From Rhyzopertha dominica (taxonomy: Eukaryota; Arthropoda; Insecta; Coleoptera; Bostrichidae), in contig QCXZ01000086.1 of assembly GCA_025024175.1 (NCBI GenBank), positions 20,116,245 through 20,180,244 on the forward strand: 64,000 bases of DNA, given 5' to 3'. Each line of letters opens with the position of its first letter. Positions within the stretch are counted from its first letter, which is position 1. A program made the translations under genes and the position numbers. Positions 1 to 12,063 of the stretch are shown here, one piece after another. The notes under the pieces were generated by a model that did not search any database, was not told the DNA's origin, and worked only from the letters and a program-made list of their open reading frames with translations.

Positions 1-158
1 CAAGGTCAAATAGAACGACTCCATTCCGTTGCCGATTTGGGCATAACGACCTCAGTAACAGCCGTAAAAATCTGCTAATTAGAAAACGCGAGACACACAC
101 ACGGTCGGAAAGTAAAAGGAGAGACAACCCCGTAAAAGTACGCATCTGTCGCGCTTAC

Positions 159-3100
159 CATCAGCTCCAGAGCTTTGGTCTCGATCTCGGCCTTGGTGAA
201 TTTGGCGCGAAAGTCAAGCGGCTGCAAACACGCTTCCATAGTCTTGATCCAGTTTCGCAGGCACTTGACTTCGTGATCGATATCTAGATTGCAAATTTAC
301 GTTATTGACGCCTTGTATGGAAGAGCGCGTGACCTCACCTAAGCAAGTTTCTTGTTTGCACCGTCCGCAGTCCGAAGGTCCCAGGATACTCAAAATCGAG
401 TCCCATTTCGAGTTCAAGTGTGCCAACCTCCAGTTCACCTCCTCGTGCACTTCGGGATACAGCTGCACGAGATGACTAGCTTGTTCGTTGAACAGTTTCC
501 ATAAGGAGCTCTTTTGTAGAACTGTGCTTCTACAGTGCTGAAAAATTACTTCCTTCAGATGGATTTCTTTCGAGGCCCGTTTACCTAGTGCTGCCTACTC
601 GTATCGAATAGGTTCGTTATTCAAATACAGCAGAAGGAATAAATAATTCGTATTCGTTTTATTCGCGAACTTGTAAACGAACATTTATATTAGTTTTATT
701 CGGAAATCAATAATGTATTTGAATAAATTTATTGGGTTTTGAATGCTATTCGCTTCCGGATTTTATTTGTTTTCAAATTTTATGCCTTTTTTAATAACTA
801 ACAGATATTTGTTTTTAAATAATATCCGTCGTCAAACAAATAATGTTAGTGGCGAAAAACGAAATAAATATGTATTTTATGTAGTTTGGGAGTTTATCCA
901 CGGCAGCTGCCTTCGTCCTCAACCTTAACCAAAAAGCAACAATAAAACAAATTGAAATCTACAGTAATTATTCCCAGAAATAAGAAATTGCAGTCATAAA
1001 GCAGTTTAAAAAAACAAATGGACTGGGAATGCAGTTAAATAAATTACTTGCCACATCTAACGGATGGGAAGTATTGTATCGCGAAAAAAATTTTCAAAAA
1101 TTTTTATTTGCTCATTCGCTTTAAAATGGCCGAAAACGTAAAAAAACACAATTTGAGCAAAAAATTTCTTGTCTGTGGTTTTGTTTGTGGACACGATAAC
1201 TTTCGAAAGACTTAATATATGAACTTCAAATTAGGCACACGTATCGATCACAACTACCCAAAGCGACCTATTGCTTTTGTGGTAAGTAGGGTATCAGGAA
1301 GGGGGCGAAATTTTTGCAAATTTTTATTTTTTTATTTTTTTTTCGTTTCAGTATGTGATTAGTAGTATAACTGCGAGTATTATTCGCCCTTATAAATTTT
1401 CGGTGCAGCAAATTGTTAAAAGATATTAGCAAAAGAGCGTCACTTAAACAAAACGGTTTTTCCTAAATATCTCCGAATATATTTAATATATTCAAAAAAT
1501 GAAAATACCATCAGATAAAAAATAAAATTTCTCACAAAAAGTGTGACATTTTCGAAATATTTCCAAAAAACATATTTTGGTCCCCGTTCGTATGATTTTT
1601 TTTAAATTTTGGTATTATATAGGAAATCAAATTTCTGATTGGAAAGCACCTTAAATTTTTTTGTTAAGTTAATACTTTTCGAGTTATTTGGAAAAAATAG
1701 ATTTTAAAATTTATGTATTTTTGCTAATATCACGAGGGCCGTGTGTCTTAAAAAATGTGTAGAGAGAAAAATGCTCAAAACCTGATTACTAATCGTATAG
1801 TATAAGAAATAAAAACGTAATTGTCATTTTGACAATTTGATGTGGAAGTATTGATTCCATTTGCAGCGGTTTTTTGCGCATGCATTACCCAGTGTAAAGT
1901 TTACGAAAGCGTAGTAGGGCCACGTACATTTTTATTCGCTACAAAGTATGGAACCAGCAGGATTTCGGGTTCTATTCGACCGATTTTTCAAATTGTGAAT
2001 GGGCCCATGGGTAATTAAAATACATTTTCTGGAATTTTTGCAACTCCGTGTCAGCTCTCGTTTCCGAGATATGGACGCAAGTTGCATTTTTTTAATGGGA
2101 AGGGGAGTCAAAAGGCACATCAATGAAAAGGATATTTTTCCTTATTTTAAAAATGTATAACACTTTTACAATTTATAGCTTCCGAGTTGAGAAAAGTGTA
2201 AATACAATAAATGAGCCTAACAAAGAACGAAAAGAATGAAAGCAATTTTCTTTTTGGCTAAAATGGACAAAAAAGCCAGGTGTTATCATTTTTCCTTGAC
2301 TGGTGATAATTTTCGCCTAGGTTGATCAATTTATTGCGAATCGGGTACCCTAAAAGTAAAAAAGAAAAACATGGTTTCGTGAAAATGCTGTATTTTTTCA
2401 GATTTACATTACAGAAGAAGCTCAAAATGTTCCCCATTTACTTCCTGGCAGGAATGCAGTCTTAAGTAAAAGTTTTTTCTAATATTCTTTGAAGCATATT
2501 TGGAGGTAAGTTCTGAATTTCTGACCTGATTCGTCCTTTTAAATATTCTGCATTATGTGGCCGATTAGCATAAATACGATTTTTCAGATACCCCCATAGG
2601 AAAAGATCAAGTGGCGTCAGATCAGGGGAACGTGCTGGGCATTCTATCGCTACGCGCCTACCAATCTAATAATCTGCTCACCGATAATACCACACCACAT
2701 ATTCACTTTCTGCGGGTGTTGTGTGTGGAATTGTTCCATCCAATGTGGATTTGTGTCTCACCAATATCTGCAATTATGTCTATTCACATTACCATTGAGG
2801 CAAAAGTCGCTTCATTAGAAAACATAATCAAATTTAAAATGTTTCTTCTTCTTCTTCATCTATCATGTTCATAGCAGTTTCGCAAAATTCTATCCTACAA
2901 TCGAAATCATCTTCGCTCAGTTCTTGTAATAAGTGTATTTTATATGGATGAAACTACTCTTTTTTCAAAATTTTCTGAACAGATCTTCTGCTAATATGGT
3001 GACTGAGAGCACGGTGTTGTACGGAACACTTGGGATTCTCTTGCACATCTAAAAGGACATTCAAGCTACTTTCCGCACTCGTAGCAACCTTTGGAGGTCC

Positions 3101-4473
3101 TGGTTTTTGTCGATTTTTAACACCGCCGGTTTCGTCAAAACGTTGCAATGTTTTAATAACTGTTAATCTAGCAATTGGTACACGATCTTCATGAATTGCA
3201 TTGTAGAGTGCAACTACTCTCGAATAACTTCGCCTTCTGTCTCCATAACCAATCATCACCAAAATTTCGATGCGATCATGTTTAGTTAACTGAGGCATTG
3301 CGATTGCAAATAACAAAGTGAATGAAAATTATCACCAGTCACGAGAAAAATAGAGACATTGGGAGTTTTTGTTCTTACTTAGCGATAACGAAAATGGTTT
3401 TTAACCCGAAGTTTTTTTTGCAAGACCCAAGTTTGTTATCACACTTTTCTCAACTCACAAGTTTTACAAATGTGACACTTTTTTGAAATCAGGAAAAAAT
3501 ATACTTTTCAGTGATGTGCCTTTTGACGAGCCGACACGGAGTTGAAAAAATTCCAGAAAATGCATTTTAATTACCCATAGGCCCATGCAAAATTTCAGAA
3601 AAATCGGTCGAACAGAACCTGAAATATCCTGCTGGTTCCATACTTTGTAGCGATCTTGTATATTGTATATTGAAATTTGCTAACAATAAAAAGCTGTTTC
3701 TTCAGCAATTAAAAATTACTTAAATTTGCAAATGTCGCGTTTAGAAATTCGTGTATAAGCTATAATAGTATAGTAAAAAACAAGTGTTGCAAACACACTC
3801 ATTGTGATACGAGTGGTATGTGACAAGATATGAATATTAATAATAAGCGAATATATTCCTTTTCTAATAAAATAAATGCGAATATATTCGGTTTGCTACA
3901 TATTCGAATATCGAATACAAGGATTCCCAATTTCGAAGGAACTAGTTAATACTTACCGCTCTTAGGGCCTTGTCCGTTATATTCTCCTCCTTCCCGTATA
4001 TAGCCTCCTGAACGCTATTCAACCAGGAATAGAGTTCGGAGAACTGTGCGTAGAATTCTTTCAGCGACCAAGTGTAACTGGTTCCTACGGCCAGTTCACC
4101 GTTCGCCTCCTAAAAAGTCCGAAATTACCACGAGAAAATCGATGAAATCTAAACACGAACCCGACACTTATCAATCAGCTGATTGTCCATTATGTAGTTG
4201 TAGTTGGCTTGCAACGCCAACCAAAAGTCGTCCTTTTGGTCGCTGGCGCTGCTACCCCAGGAGCGCCTCCACATCTTGTTCTCCTGTTTCCTGTTCTTTG
4301 TCAGACTGTTGTACATTCGAGGTTTGTCAGTTTTATCGGGGGTTTCGCAAGCTTGTAGGGACGAAAGCGAGAAGCTCGCCTTCATGGCCGAGTTTTCGAA
4401 ACCTGTGAATTGAAGCATCAGTTATAAACAGTTACGGAGCATCGTTACGAGACTTACTGGTTCCCACTGGCAT
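159..4473 (-). CDS. Spectrin-repeat-like protein, 5' part of gene (partial)
   Basis: Five coding segments can be joined in frame on the minus strand: 4473-4458 (putative start exon, five codons plus one base), 4402-4161, 4109-3957, 537-339 and 283-159. Each internal boundary has an AG acceptor and GT donor, and the phases agree (1, 0, 0, 1, 0). The ATG at 4473 follows an in-frame TAG five codons upstream. The product is rich in charged and helical segments with regularly spaced Trp and Leu, for example FWLALQANYNYIMD, YTWSLKEFYAQFSELYSWL, VNWRLAHLNSKWDSI and HEVKCLRNWIKTMEACLQP, which is the pattern of spectrin-type triple helices. This suggests a cytoskeletal or LINC-complex linker such as a KASH/nesprin or klarsicht type protein, but I could not settle which. 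The last donor (gtaagc at 158) shows the gene continues past the left edge. Intron 3 (538-3956) contains an R1 repeat and a DNA transposon. Confidence 0.62.
1041..1875 (+). repeat. Repeat family R1, copy 1
   Basis: About 835 bp, highly similar along its length to 18263-20398 and 34101-34984. The family has short inverted ends: the left end reads like TACTTCCACATCCAA and the right end like TTGGATGTGGAAGTA. This copy's left end is slightly mutated (ttgccacatctaac). No long reading frame is conserved among the three copies, so it is probably a non-autonomous DNA element. It sits inside an intron of the spectrin-like gene. Confidence 0.75.
1925..3662 (-). mobile_element. Tc1/mariner-type DNA transposon with long inverted ends, copy A
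   Basis: Both ends carry the same inverted sequence: cgctacaaagtatggaacca from 1937 and its reverse complement ending at 3654. The inverted similarity runs inward for more than 300 bp (1937 to about 2310 against about 3325 to 3654), with gaps. Between them, on the minus strand, lies a broken transposase. The outermost bases seen in copy B (TATACCGGG) are recognisable only on the right side here (TATA at 3659-3662). It is the same family as 12064-13382, in opposite orientation. The whole element lies in the large intron between exons 3 and 4 of the spectrin-like gene. Confidence 0.75.
2345..3316 (-). pseudogene. Broken transposase of copy A (helix-turn-helix N-terminus, DDE remains)
   Basis: The readable N-terminal part (3316-2954) has the arthropod transposon helix-turn-helix signature with IGYGDRRRSYSRVVALYNAI and TLQRFDETGGVKNRQKPGPPK, followed by a HHISRRSVQKIL segment; this resembles the DUF4817 class. 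Farther along the minus strand are out-of-frame remains of the catalytic part, including the ARSPDLTPLD-like block near 2640. Compared with copy B a central piece is missing, around 2680. Frameshifts, stops and the deletion make it non-functional. Confidence 0.7.
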
Positions 4474-5960
4474 TTTTGTGATTGCTGGCTACGGCTACTC
4501 TAATATGTTGTTAATGACACGTTCCCAGGGCATATCATGGGCCAGAGTTACGGTTTTTTACCTGCAATAAAGAGACACCGTATCAGGATGCGGTTCGTGA
4601 TGGCTTATTTGATCGATCGTAGTCTTGGCATGCGACTTTAGATAAACGTTGTAAATTTGCAGCGGCTGATACGGAGAGAGAGAGCGATCACGCTACGGTT
4701 TGGGGTTAATCCTGCCACTTTCGATTGCCATTGTTTTTAATATGCCAATGGATTCCGGAAAAGCCAGTTAAAAGAAGGAACAACGCCAAGTTTAAAATAT
4801 CACGCCGGCAGTATGTAGATTTGTACACAAAAAACGATTTCGTAATGGTAGAATATTTAATTTCGTTTTCAACGGAGAACGTACTGATGTTTAATATGTA
4901 TTGCTGTTGGATTATTGCGTAAAGTCATTACATATTGCTCACGCAAAGCTTGTGAGATAACAGTTCAAAATAACGCTTACTTTTGAATGAAACCCTGCGG
5001 AATTTTGACGTTTACTTCATACTTGACGGCACCATAGAATAAAACAAATGACGTCACTATTAGATATGATATCAATAACTATATAATTCGCTTTATTCCA
5101 GCACAGGTCTATGATATAATACTCGAGAGTTTATAAATAGACGAGGTAGATAATATAAAATAGAGATGTGAGGAGAATGATGTATAACTACACCAACTTA
5201 CAAAGCTGTAGCAAGCACAAGGTTCAACGACCATTCGTTGCATACAATTTAATTGAATGTGTAGAAAAACTATCAAATTTGTATTAAAAAATTCAGTAAT
5301 ACAATTGTTAAAGATAAATACGAGACTATGATAAATCTACTTACGAGTTTATTTGATTTCTAAATTGCGAGACTCTCTTAAAAGCTTAAAAGCTGTTCCA
5401 TCCAGTGATTACAGTCTGTACCCCAAATTAAAAAAAAAACTTACATGGGAAATTTTTTCCAGTAATGATGAACTGGAATAAGCTGTATGGATGTGGTTTG
5501 CAGAGGTCGAACAAAATTTTTTCTAGGAAACTGTTGAGTTGTTTGAGCACCGAAGCACTAAGTGCAGAATGAGACAATGTCGAAAAATAAAAAAATATAA
5601 CGCCACTGTATTTTTACTGTAAGAGGGGTCATAAGGATCCAGCCTCGTAGTATAGATTTGGTAGATAGTATTAGGACACACCACACAACAATCATACATT
5701 CTAGAGTACCTACTCTGGGGCAATAGCTTCCGGCCAAATATAATAATAATTTAGCGTCTTGAAGTATTAAAAATGCGTTTGGGAAACATTTATTCGAAAT
5801 ACAAATAAAAAATTATGAACAAACCACACAAATACAGACACAAAAATAATTTCTCATAACTATCACATTTCGTGTATTGCATCAGTGATGTGCCCATTAA
5901 GGGAGGGAGAGGGGGATAGACCCCTTCATAAGACTCATGAAGAATCACGGTTTTTTCAAC
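4474..5960. other. Gene-free stretch upstream of the spectrin-like gene
   Basis: I see no conserved coding block or element ends here. If the ATG at 4473 is the real start, this stretch holds the promoter and 5' untranslated region of that gene. A short AG repeat tract occurs at about 4676-4683. No core promoter motif stands out enough to be claimed. Confidence 0.3.
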
Positions 5961-5966
5961 AAAAGC

Positions 5967-5991
5967 CCTAAAACGTACACTACGTTTTAGG
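5967..5991. repeat. Short perfect hairpin
   Basis: An 11-base arm CCTAAAACGTA is followed by three bases and its exact reverse complement. It lies outside any recognised element. It could be a small palindrome of no function. Confidence 0.6.
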
Positions 5992-6280
5992 TTTCAATAA
6001 CAGAAATATTTAGAAAGATATAGCTATGAAAGAACCCACACTGAATTCGAATAGTACTTTATTTATCAACATAAATTCCTTCTATGCCTACGCATTTCTC
6101 TCAACTGTCATTCTGTCAAAAAAATAACTTCTTGGACAGTCAACAACAGACTGTTGCGGAATCAGCGCCATCTGTGCACCGGAGGCGTGTAGAAGCGAAC
6201 AATGCAAATAGTGATCCTAGCGACAGAAAGATGGCAGGGAATATCGAGACTCTCCAGAGAATTCTATCAATCGAATCGAA

Positions 6281-7105
6281 TCTACTGGGTACACTGTCGA
6301 GAAGATGTGGAAAAATGATGCCGTAGCTACCAAGGGTCCAACAACACGACTAAAAGGAAGGATGAAGCACCCTTCGAGATTATGAGGCATCCTTGTTGCA
6401 GTGGATTGCTTTAGCAAGTGGCTAGAAGTCTACGCAATACCGAAGCAAGAAGCTTGACGGTGGCTCGTAGAAATTTGGAGTCAATAAGGGTATCTCAAGA
6501 ACTCTGTCGCTTGCTGGGTATTTCAAAAACCAGAACAACTACTCTTAACCCACAATCAGAATCGAATGGTCGAGCGGTTAAACAAAACAATGTAGCAATT
6601 CCACTCAAAAGTTGTGGAGCGACATCAAACCGATTGGGACAAGCGCCTTCCTCTGTTTGTGGTGGCGTGCAGGGCAGCGATCCATGAGACCACGGGAGAG
6701 ACACCACCAAAGATAGCCTTTGGAAGAGAGCTGAGACTACCATGCGATCTTGAATTTGGGTCAACTAGGACGTCTGAAGAGGAAGTAACCGATTATGTCG
6801 ATAACCTTAGACAGTCACTTCTGGAAACCCACGGATTGGCGTGACAGGAGATCAAGATTGCGTGCAAAAGGACCAATCAGAGACAGTTTAAAGAAGGAGA
6901 TTTAATATGGCTCTATAACCCGCAAAGAAAGAAAGGACTTTCGCGTAAGTTGTGACCATCCTGAGAAGGAACCTATAGAGGGATAAAAATTATTAATGAC
7001 GTAGTCTACAGAATCCAGCCCAAGAGCAAGGATGAAGGTGGTACATTTAAATCGTTTAAGCGAATACCACGGAGACCCCGTGGAAGGGAACTCAACGGAA
7101 CGATC
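6281..7105 (+). pseudogene. Gypsy integrase remnant
   Basis: In shifting frames one can read the second half of the zinc-binding HHCC region (near 6300), the first catalytic stretch AVDCFSKWLEVYAIPKQEA (near 6395-6455), the region after the last acidic residue (LNPQSESNG near 6550), the segment RLPLFVVACRAAIHETTG (6635-6690) with FGRELRLPCDLEFGS, and the C-terminal block with LIWLYNPQRKKGLS and a chromobinding-type VVHLNRLSEYHGDP segment (to about 7080). The piece with the second catalytic Asp is missing. Several frameshifts and stops are present, so it cannot make integrase. Confidence 0.75.
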
Positions 7106-7304
7106 AGTTTTAAGGAGGGGGTAGTTTTGCGGAATCAGCACCATCTGTGTACCGGAGTTGCAGGCGTGTAAATGCGGTGTAGTAGAACACTACAAGTAGT
7201 GTTCCTAGATGGCAGGGAATGTCGAGACTCTCCAAAAAATTCTATCAATGGAACCTTCGCGAAGTTTCGATGACATCTGGAATGTTTCGCTTCTTGAATT
7301 TTCG

Positions 7305-7335
7305 ATGAGGGTATAAATAGCCCGGCGGAGAAAGC
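7305..7335 (+). promoter_or_regulatory. LTR core promoter (TATA box)
   Basis: Within the 3' LTR the sequence GTATAAATAGCCCGGCGG has a TATA box at 7312-7319. It lies at the position expected for the U3/R border, followed about 30 bases on by a likely start region near 7345. Activity is not known. Confidence 0.5.
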
Positions 7336-7699
7336 GCGGGCAGTTTTGAATTCGAATAGCGGTTATCACGCCAGCGAAAGGCTTAGTGGAACAGGTGTTT
7401 TATTGCAAGTGTGAGCAGTAAAATGATTTAGTGAATTAGTAGTGGTAAAACAGTAGTTTTTGGAACTAGTTGTATTTAGAACGTAGTTTTATAAAGTAAC
7501 AGCCTCTAGATAATGTCTGCAACGTTACGAGCTTTGTAAACCCTGTAATTGTCGTGTAACAGTAATTCCTTGTTTGTAAGAATTCGGACATTTTCCTTCC
7601 CAGTGCGAGTTTTAACTTCTGAGTAGTTTTATCATATACCGCTGCGTTAATTGTATCTCGGCGTGTACTCTATCAGCATATACCTTCAGTACCAAAATA

Positions 7700-8224
7700 C
7701 GATGCCATCACTTTTTTCATAAAAATTATGTCATGGCCTTTTTGGGCGGAGGAGAGCCCTTATGAACACACTGCATGGATAAAACCATGTCTCGTCTCAT
7801 CGCCGTCATCTTGTAAAGCGATCAAGATTTCTTGTGCAATTTTTTTCCTTGCCTGTTTCTGTTCTGATGCATGAAATCTGGATATCCATCGTGAAGATGT
7901 ACAAATCATAATACAAAATTTTCCAAACACTTCTTTTTAAGTTAACAATACAATTCCTTGGCAATCACAGATACCTTGAGCAGTCTATCTCTGTAAGCAC
8001 GAATTTTTCAACTTGTTGAGCATTTTCTGCAGTTCGTGTTCCAATTGGTATACCAGATTTTTGATAATCATCCTTTTCCCGTCGAAGCTGCTTACACCAA
8101 AAGTAATTTTTAAATAAACTAAATACTACTAAATTCAATTTCATGAAGTAAATGAATAACTTTTCAATTAAAATCAAAATTTTCATTTATATATGATTTT
8201 TTCACCAAATCGAAAGGAAACTAA
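7700..8224. other. Unassigned stretch
   Basis: Between the gypsy LTR and the next transposase relic I see no recognisable gene. Part of it may belong to the transposon whose relic follows, since its inverted ends were not found. Confidence 0.25.
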
Positions 8225-8230
8225 AATAAA

Positions 8231-8627
8231 TTGGATGAAATTGCAGAAGTGAACTTGCGTGCTCTCGTAATGCAGAATTCGTTTATTTCAACTAGGCAGG
8301 TTGCAGTAGGAGTAAGCGTTTCTCAAAATACTGCAGTAACGATTTTAAAGAAAAATAAGTTTCATCCGCGTAAATTATCGTTATACCAAACATTGAAAGC
8401 TTGTGACAGCCGATTACAATTTTGCAGTTGGTTTAGACCTCTTTATGTGGGGAACATTGAAAAACATCGTGTACAAAAAGACATATCGTACTGTAGTAGA
8501 ACTTCGAATTGCAGTGCGAGAAACTATTTTAAATTTGGATAGACATTCTGTTAGAAAGGCAAAAAACCCTATTTTGAAAAAATTGTGCAATTATAATAAT
8601 GATGATACTTTTGAACCTATGATGTAA
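8231..8627 (+). pseudogene. DDE transposase relic, N- and C-terminal parts fused by deletion
   Basis: The first part reads VMQNSFISTRQVAVGVSVSQ and LKKNKFHPRKLSLYQTLKACDSRLQFCSW, the linker between the helix-turn-helix and the catalytic domain in Tc1/mariner-like insect transposases. Then the frame shifts and the C-terminal end appears: LFMWGTLKNIVYKKTYRTV and ELRIAVRETILNL, ending at 8627. The whole catalytic core between them is missing. It is a different family from the copies at 1925 and 12064. No terminal repeats were found. Confidence 0.65.
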
Positions 8628-9248
8628 ATTGAAGCACTGCATTTTGTACTTAAATAAATAATAGAAAGCACATTTACTTAATACATTTTTTAGAGCTGAA
8701 CCTGGGTTTTCCTGTACCTATCTTATAGCAATAAGAATATGACCATCTAATAATAAACTTATAAACTGTAAGCGTCATACTGAACTCTCAAGTAACGCTT
8801 TCTTCAATGTTTTCAAAGATTCAAACCAAGATTACTATGTGTTCTTTTTAAATATTACAACTTAATGTTTTTTTAAAGCTGGTCAAGTGATATACCATTT
8901 TAAAGACAAATATATGCGCATTGTACTAATGATTTTGGTTTCATCGCACTAACGAATACTTTTATTTATACAATGGACATTGGTTCATGAATATCGACAA
9001 ATATAGTTGTTACCCCAAAGATTAGAATTCACTGAAGTAACCAATAATTTTATGGCGTTTCTGAACAAATCAACGTTAAACTAATCATTTCTGTTTTATT
9101 TTCATCCATTTAATTAACTACTTTTTATTTAGTAGACAAATTTGTTCATCGGATGAAATATGAGAATCAAATTCGTTCTCCTAATGAAGTTTCTCATTAT
9201 ATTTATATATCTTTTTGGTTAAGTGATAGACTACCATTGTAATGCATG

Positions 9249-9354
9249 TCTATGCTGTGCTGTCTACACCTCAACCAACTGCAGATAGATCTATTTCGCT
9301 GTCATTACAGCTCATCAGTGCAGTTTAGGTCTAGTGTAGACAGCACGGCATAGA
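9249..9354. repeat. Small inverted repeat element
   Basis: A 21-base arm at 9249-9269 (TCTATGCTGTGCTGTCTACAC) is matched by its reverse complement at 9334-9354 with one mismatch. The 64-base interior has no coding capacity. It could be a tiny MITE or a chance palindrome in a repeat. Confidence 0.6.
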
Positions 9355-9377
9355 ACTGGTTTTGCTTATATACCAAA

Positions 9378-10512
9378 CAGGGTTGGCAATAAACATGTTT
9401 TTTTTAAATTAAACAAAACAAGCAGTTTTTTTTAATTTAATCATGTTTAAATTGTTTTAAACATTTTTTCCTACTTAGTTGAAAACATGTTTAAAACGTT
9501 TTAAGCACTGTTTTAAATATGCACTCTCATGCAAATTACTATGTGTATTAGTGAAAATAAATACGAGTAGATGACGCAAAGCGTAGCAGTTGTCTAAAAA
9601 TCCCTAGGTGACTACGATTGCCTGTTGTCATTTGTCATTTGTATTCGATGTGTACGGCGTTTACGCTACAATTTTAGTTATTATGAGCCGGTTTTTCTTT
9701 TCTATTTTAAGCGAAAATCAACTCTGTTCTTACAATCCAGACCAATCACATACTGGTTACTAGGTTGTTTTTAGCTAATATCAACATTAACAAAGAGAAT
9801 AGGAACCTACCTTGTATGTTTTAAAGTTTAAAGTTTAACAATTACAATGACCAGTAAGAGGAATAATGCAGTATGGAATTACTTCGACAAAATTAAGGTG
9901 TAGAAAAAAAAGTACAATGCGAGCTCGATGCAAGAAGTACAAAAAAGGTATGCTTGCACTAGTAAAAATATTTTATTTCTTGTTTATTGTTTTTTTTTTA
10001 TATTCCCAAGTTCTGATAACTATTTGTTCTATTATGCTAAAGATATAATTATGTAGTAAGTGTTGAATGAACGTCTTATTTATTGTTTTGTTGTATTGGA
10101 CCAGAAATACAAATTTTTGTGTTATGATAAGGTTAAGATCTTTATTTGTCGTTTTAAAGTGTTTGTAATTTATAGCTACAGAAAAAATGTTAAGTTTATT
10201 ATTAATTTCTATAACTGTTGTATCGAAAAACTGGGCCTGGTTTTGAATTTAATTCATTTTTATGCAAATGTAAGGTGACATGTAGATATGTAATTACTAA
10301 TAATCCTGTTTATCTATTTGTGGAGGGTAAACGAGCTATAATAATTAATTAATTAATAATTAATGAATCACATACAATAGTCATAAAAAAACACTGTTTA
10401 AAACATTAGTAAAAAAACACTGTTTAAAACAAATGATTTAAACATTTGTTTAAAACCAAGTTTTAAACAGAAGCGTTGTTTTAAACATTTTGTTTTAACC
10501 ATGCCAACCCTG
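9378..10512 (+). mobile_element. hAT transposon, internally deleted, perfect 8-bp target duplication
   Basis: The element begins CAGGGTTGGCA and ends TGCCAACCCTG. It is flanked on both sides by the identical 8-mer ATACCAAA (9370-9377 and 10513-10520), the hallmark of hAT insertion. Both ends are filled with many copies of TGTTTAAAAC-like motifs, a typical subterminal transposase-binding arrangement. Internally, near 9847-9960, broken coding sequence resembles a BED-type zinc finger (NAVWNYFDKIKV followed in another frame by ARCKKYKKG). The catalytic region is absent. The intact duplication suggests a fairly recent insertion. Confidence 0.85.
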
Positions 10513-10520
10513 ATACCAAA

Positions 10521-12063
10521 GCAATGGTATGATGTAAGTAAGAATTTAGGATGGCAATGCCATCTGTCAGCATTACACTGACATGATGACAAAGCCACCT
10601 AGCCACCTACCATTGTGTTAAGTTTTTTAGGAGACAATGTCAAATACGACCCTAGCGACCATGTACTTCAAAATATTTTTAATGAAATCTACCTAAACAT
10701 ATTTGCCCAAAAATTGTTTACCCAATGACAGAAATAGCCGGTATCAAGCCTTAACTGATCACTACGATTAGTATTTTGGTATCTGTTTCCCATGAAACTT
10801 TTGAAACAATTATGTTGTATAAAACAGCACCAATGGTCAATAATTCAGTTTTATGTGAAGATAATGGGTAACAGAAAACGAATTTGTAAATTGGCCATTT
10901 AAAATTAACACTACTTTTCAAACATAAAAACAGCGAGAAGAAATAACAAACTGGAATAAGCTGCTAAATAAGAATTCTCAAATTTATGTTGATATTCAAT
11001 ACCATTTCGCGCACAAGTAAATGCATTCAATTGACATTACAATTTTTACAAATGACATTGCCAGTAGATGTGCTAAATTTTCCCTTGTGCTTCATTAAAA
11101 TGCATCAAAAATAAAGAGAAAAACTAGCGAAGACTTCCTCCGCGAGAAGGAAGCTCATTTCTCTGTATCTTCTGCTTTCTTTCTTGAAAAGGAAAAACTA
11201 CTTGCCGGCAAACCTTCACTACTTGTCGATGCACATATCTATCATCACCTCACCGCCGAGGCACACTGGAGTCCCGTCGCGTATTTTCCAGAAATACAAA
11301 CGGCGTCATGCACACAAAAAAACTGCGGACCGTCAACGCATATTAGAGGCGAATTCGCAGGTAAATTAGTCGATATAATTAGCTGCATCGACTAAAGGTT
11401 AAAGAGTCATTACTTCCAACCAGTGTGGCTTAAGAGAAACGACCCAGGCTCGACTGTCCTGATGCAGAACGTGTCATTTAGAACGCAGTTAAAAACCGTA
11501 CTATTTACCTTATCACTGACATAAAACTACTGTTGGCCAGTTCATATCATGTGAAAGTAGCATTAACGCACTTTAAGACATTCAGGTATGAGCTGAGAAT
11601 AGTTAAAATGTCAACATGGACAGAGAAAAAGTAAAGTCGATTATTACGTATGTCTTAAGAAAAAACTACAGGACAAAGTTTGTTGCAGATAAAATGATAA
11701 AGCACGATAAGCCTCTAGATTAAGTTGTTTTCTACGACTTGGAAAGTGACATTTACAAACAACTTTCTTGTAAATCACAAAAAAGGTAACATACTGCATA
11801 TGTGTCGTCTGACAAATGGTTTATAGACATGCGTTGATTATTCATAACACGGATTTGTCAGACAGGTTTTTTTCCAAAGCAAAAAACAGACTTCATGCTT
11901 CGGAGGTCGACACATAAGTAGAAAACAAACAACTGAGTAATATAATAATATTTGTTAATAACTCATTGTTACTTGATATATTTGACAACAAATGGTGGTG
12001 AGTATCTATAAAAAAATGTGCAAATTTCGTAGATATGTAAGTATGCTACCTTTAACTTGTGTA
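10521..12063. other. Gene-free stretch of about 1.5 kb
   Basis: No conserved reading frame, RNA gene or element ends were recognised. Short reading frames here lack any family resemblance. Confidence 0.3.

Larger units (their letters stand above)
6152..7690 (+). mobile_element. Ty3/gypsy retrotransposon, internally deleted
   Basis: A 5' LTR fragment (6152 to about 6280, beginning TGTTGCGGAATCAG) is fused directly to the last part of the pol region. This is followed by a purine-rich tract (taaggagggggtag, 7111-7124) and a 3' LTR beginning about 7124 with the same start sequence (GCGGAATCAGCACCATCTGT). Gag, protease, reverse transcriptase and RNase H are absent, so a large internal deletion joined LTR and integrase. 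I could not fix the outer 3' end exactly; the value given is an estimate. A second fragment of the same integrase type lies at 41161-41523. Confidence 0.75.
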
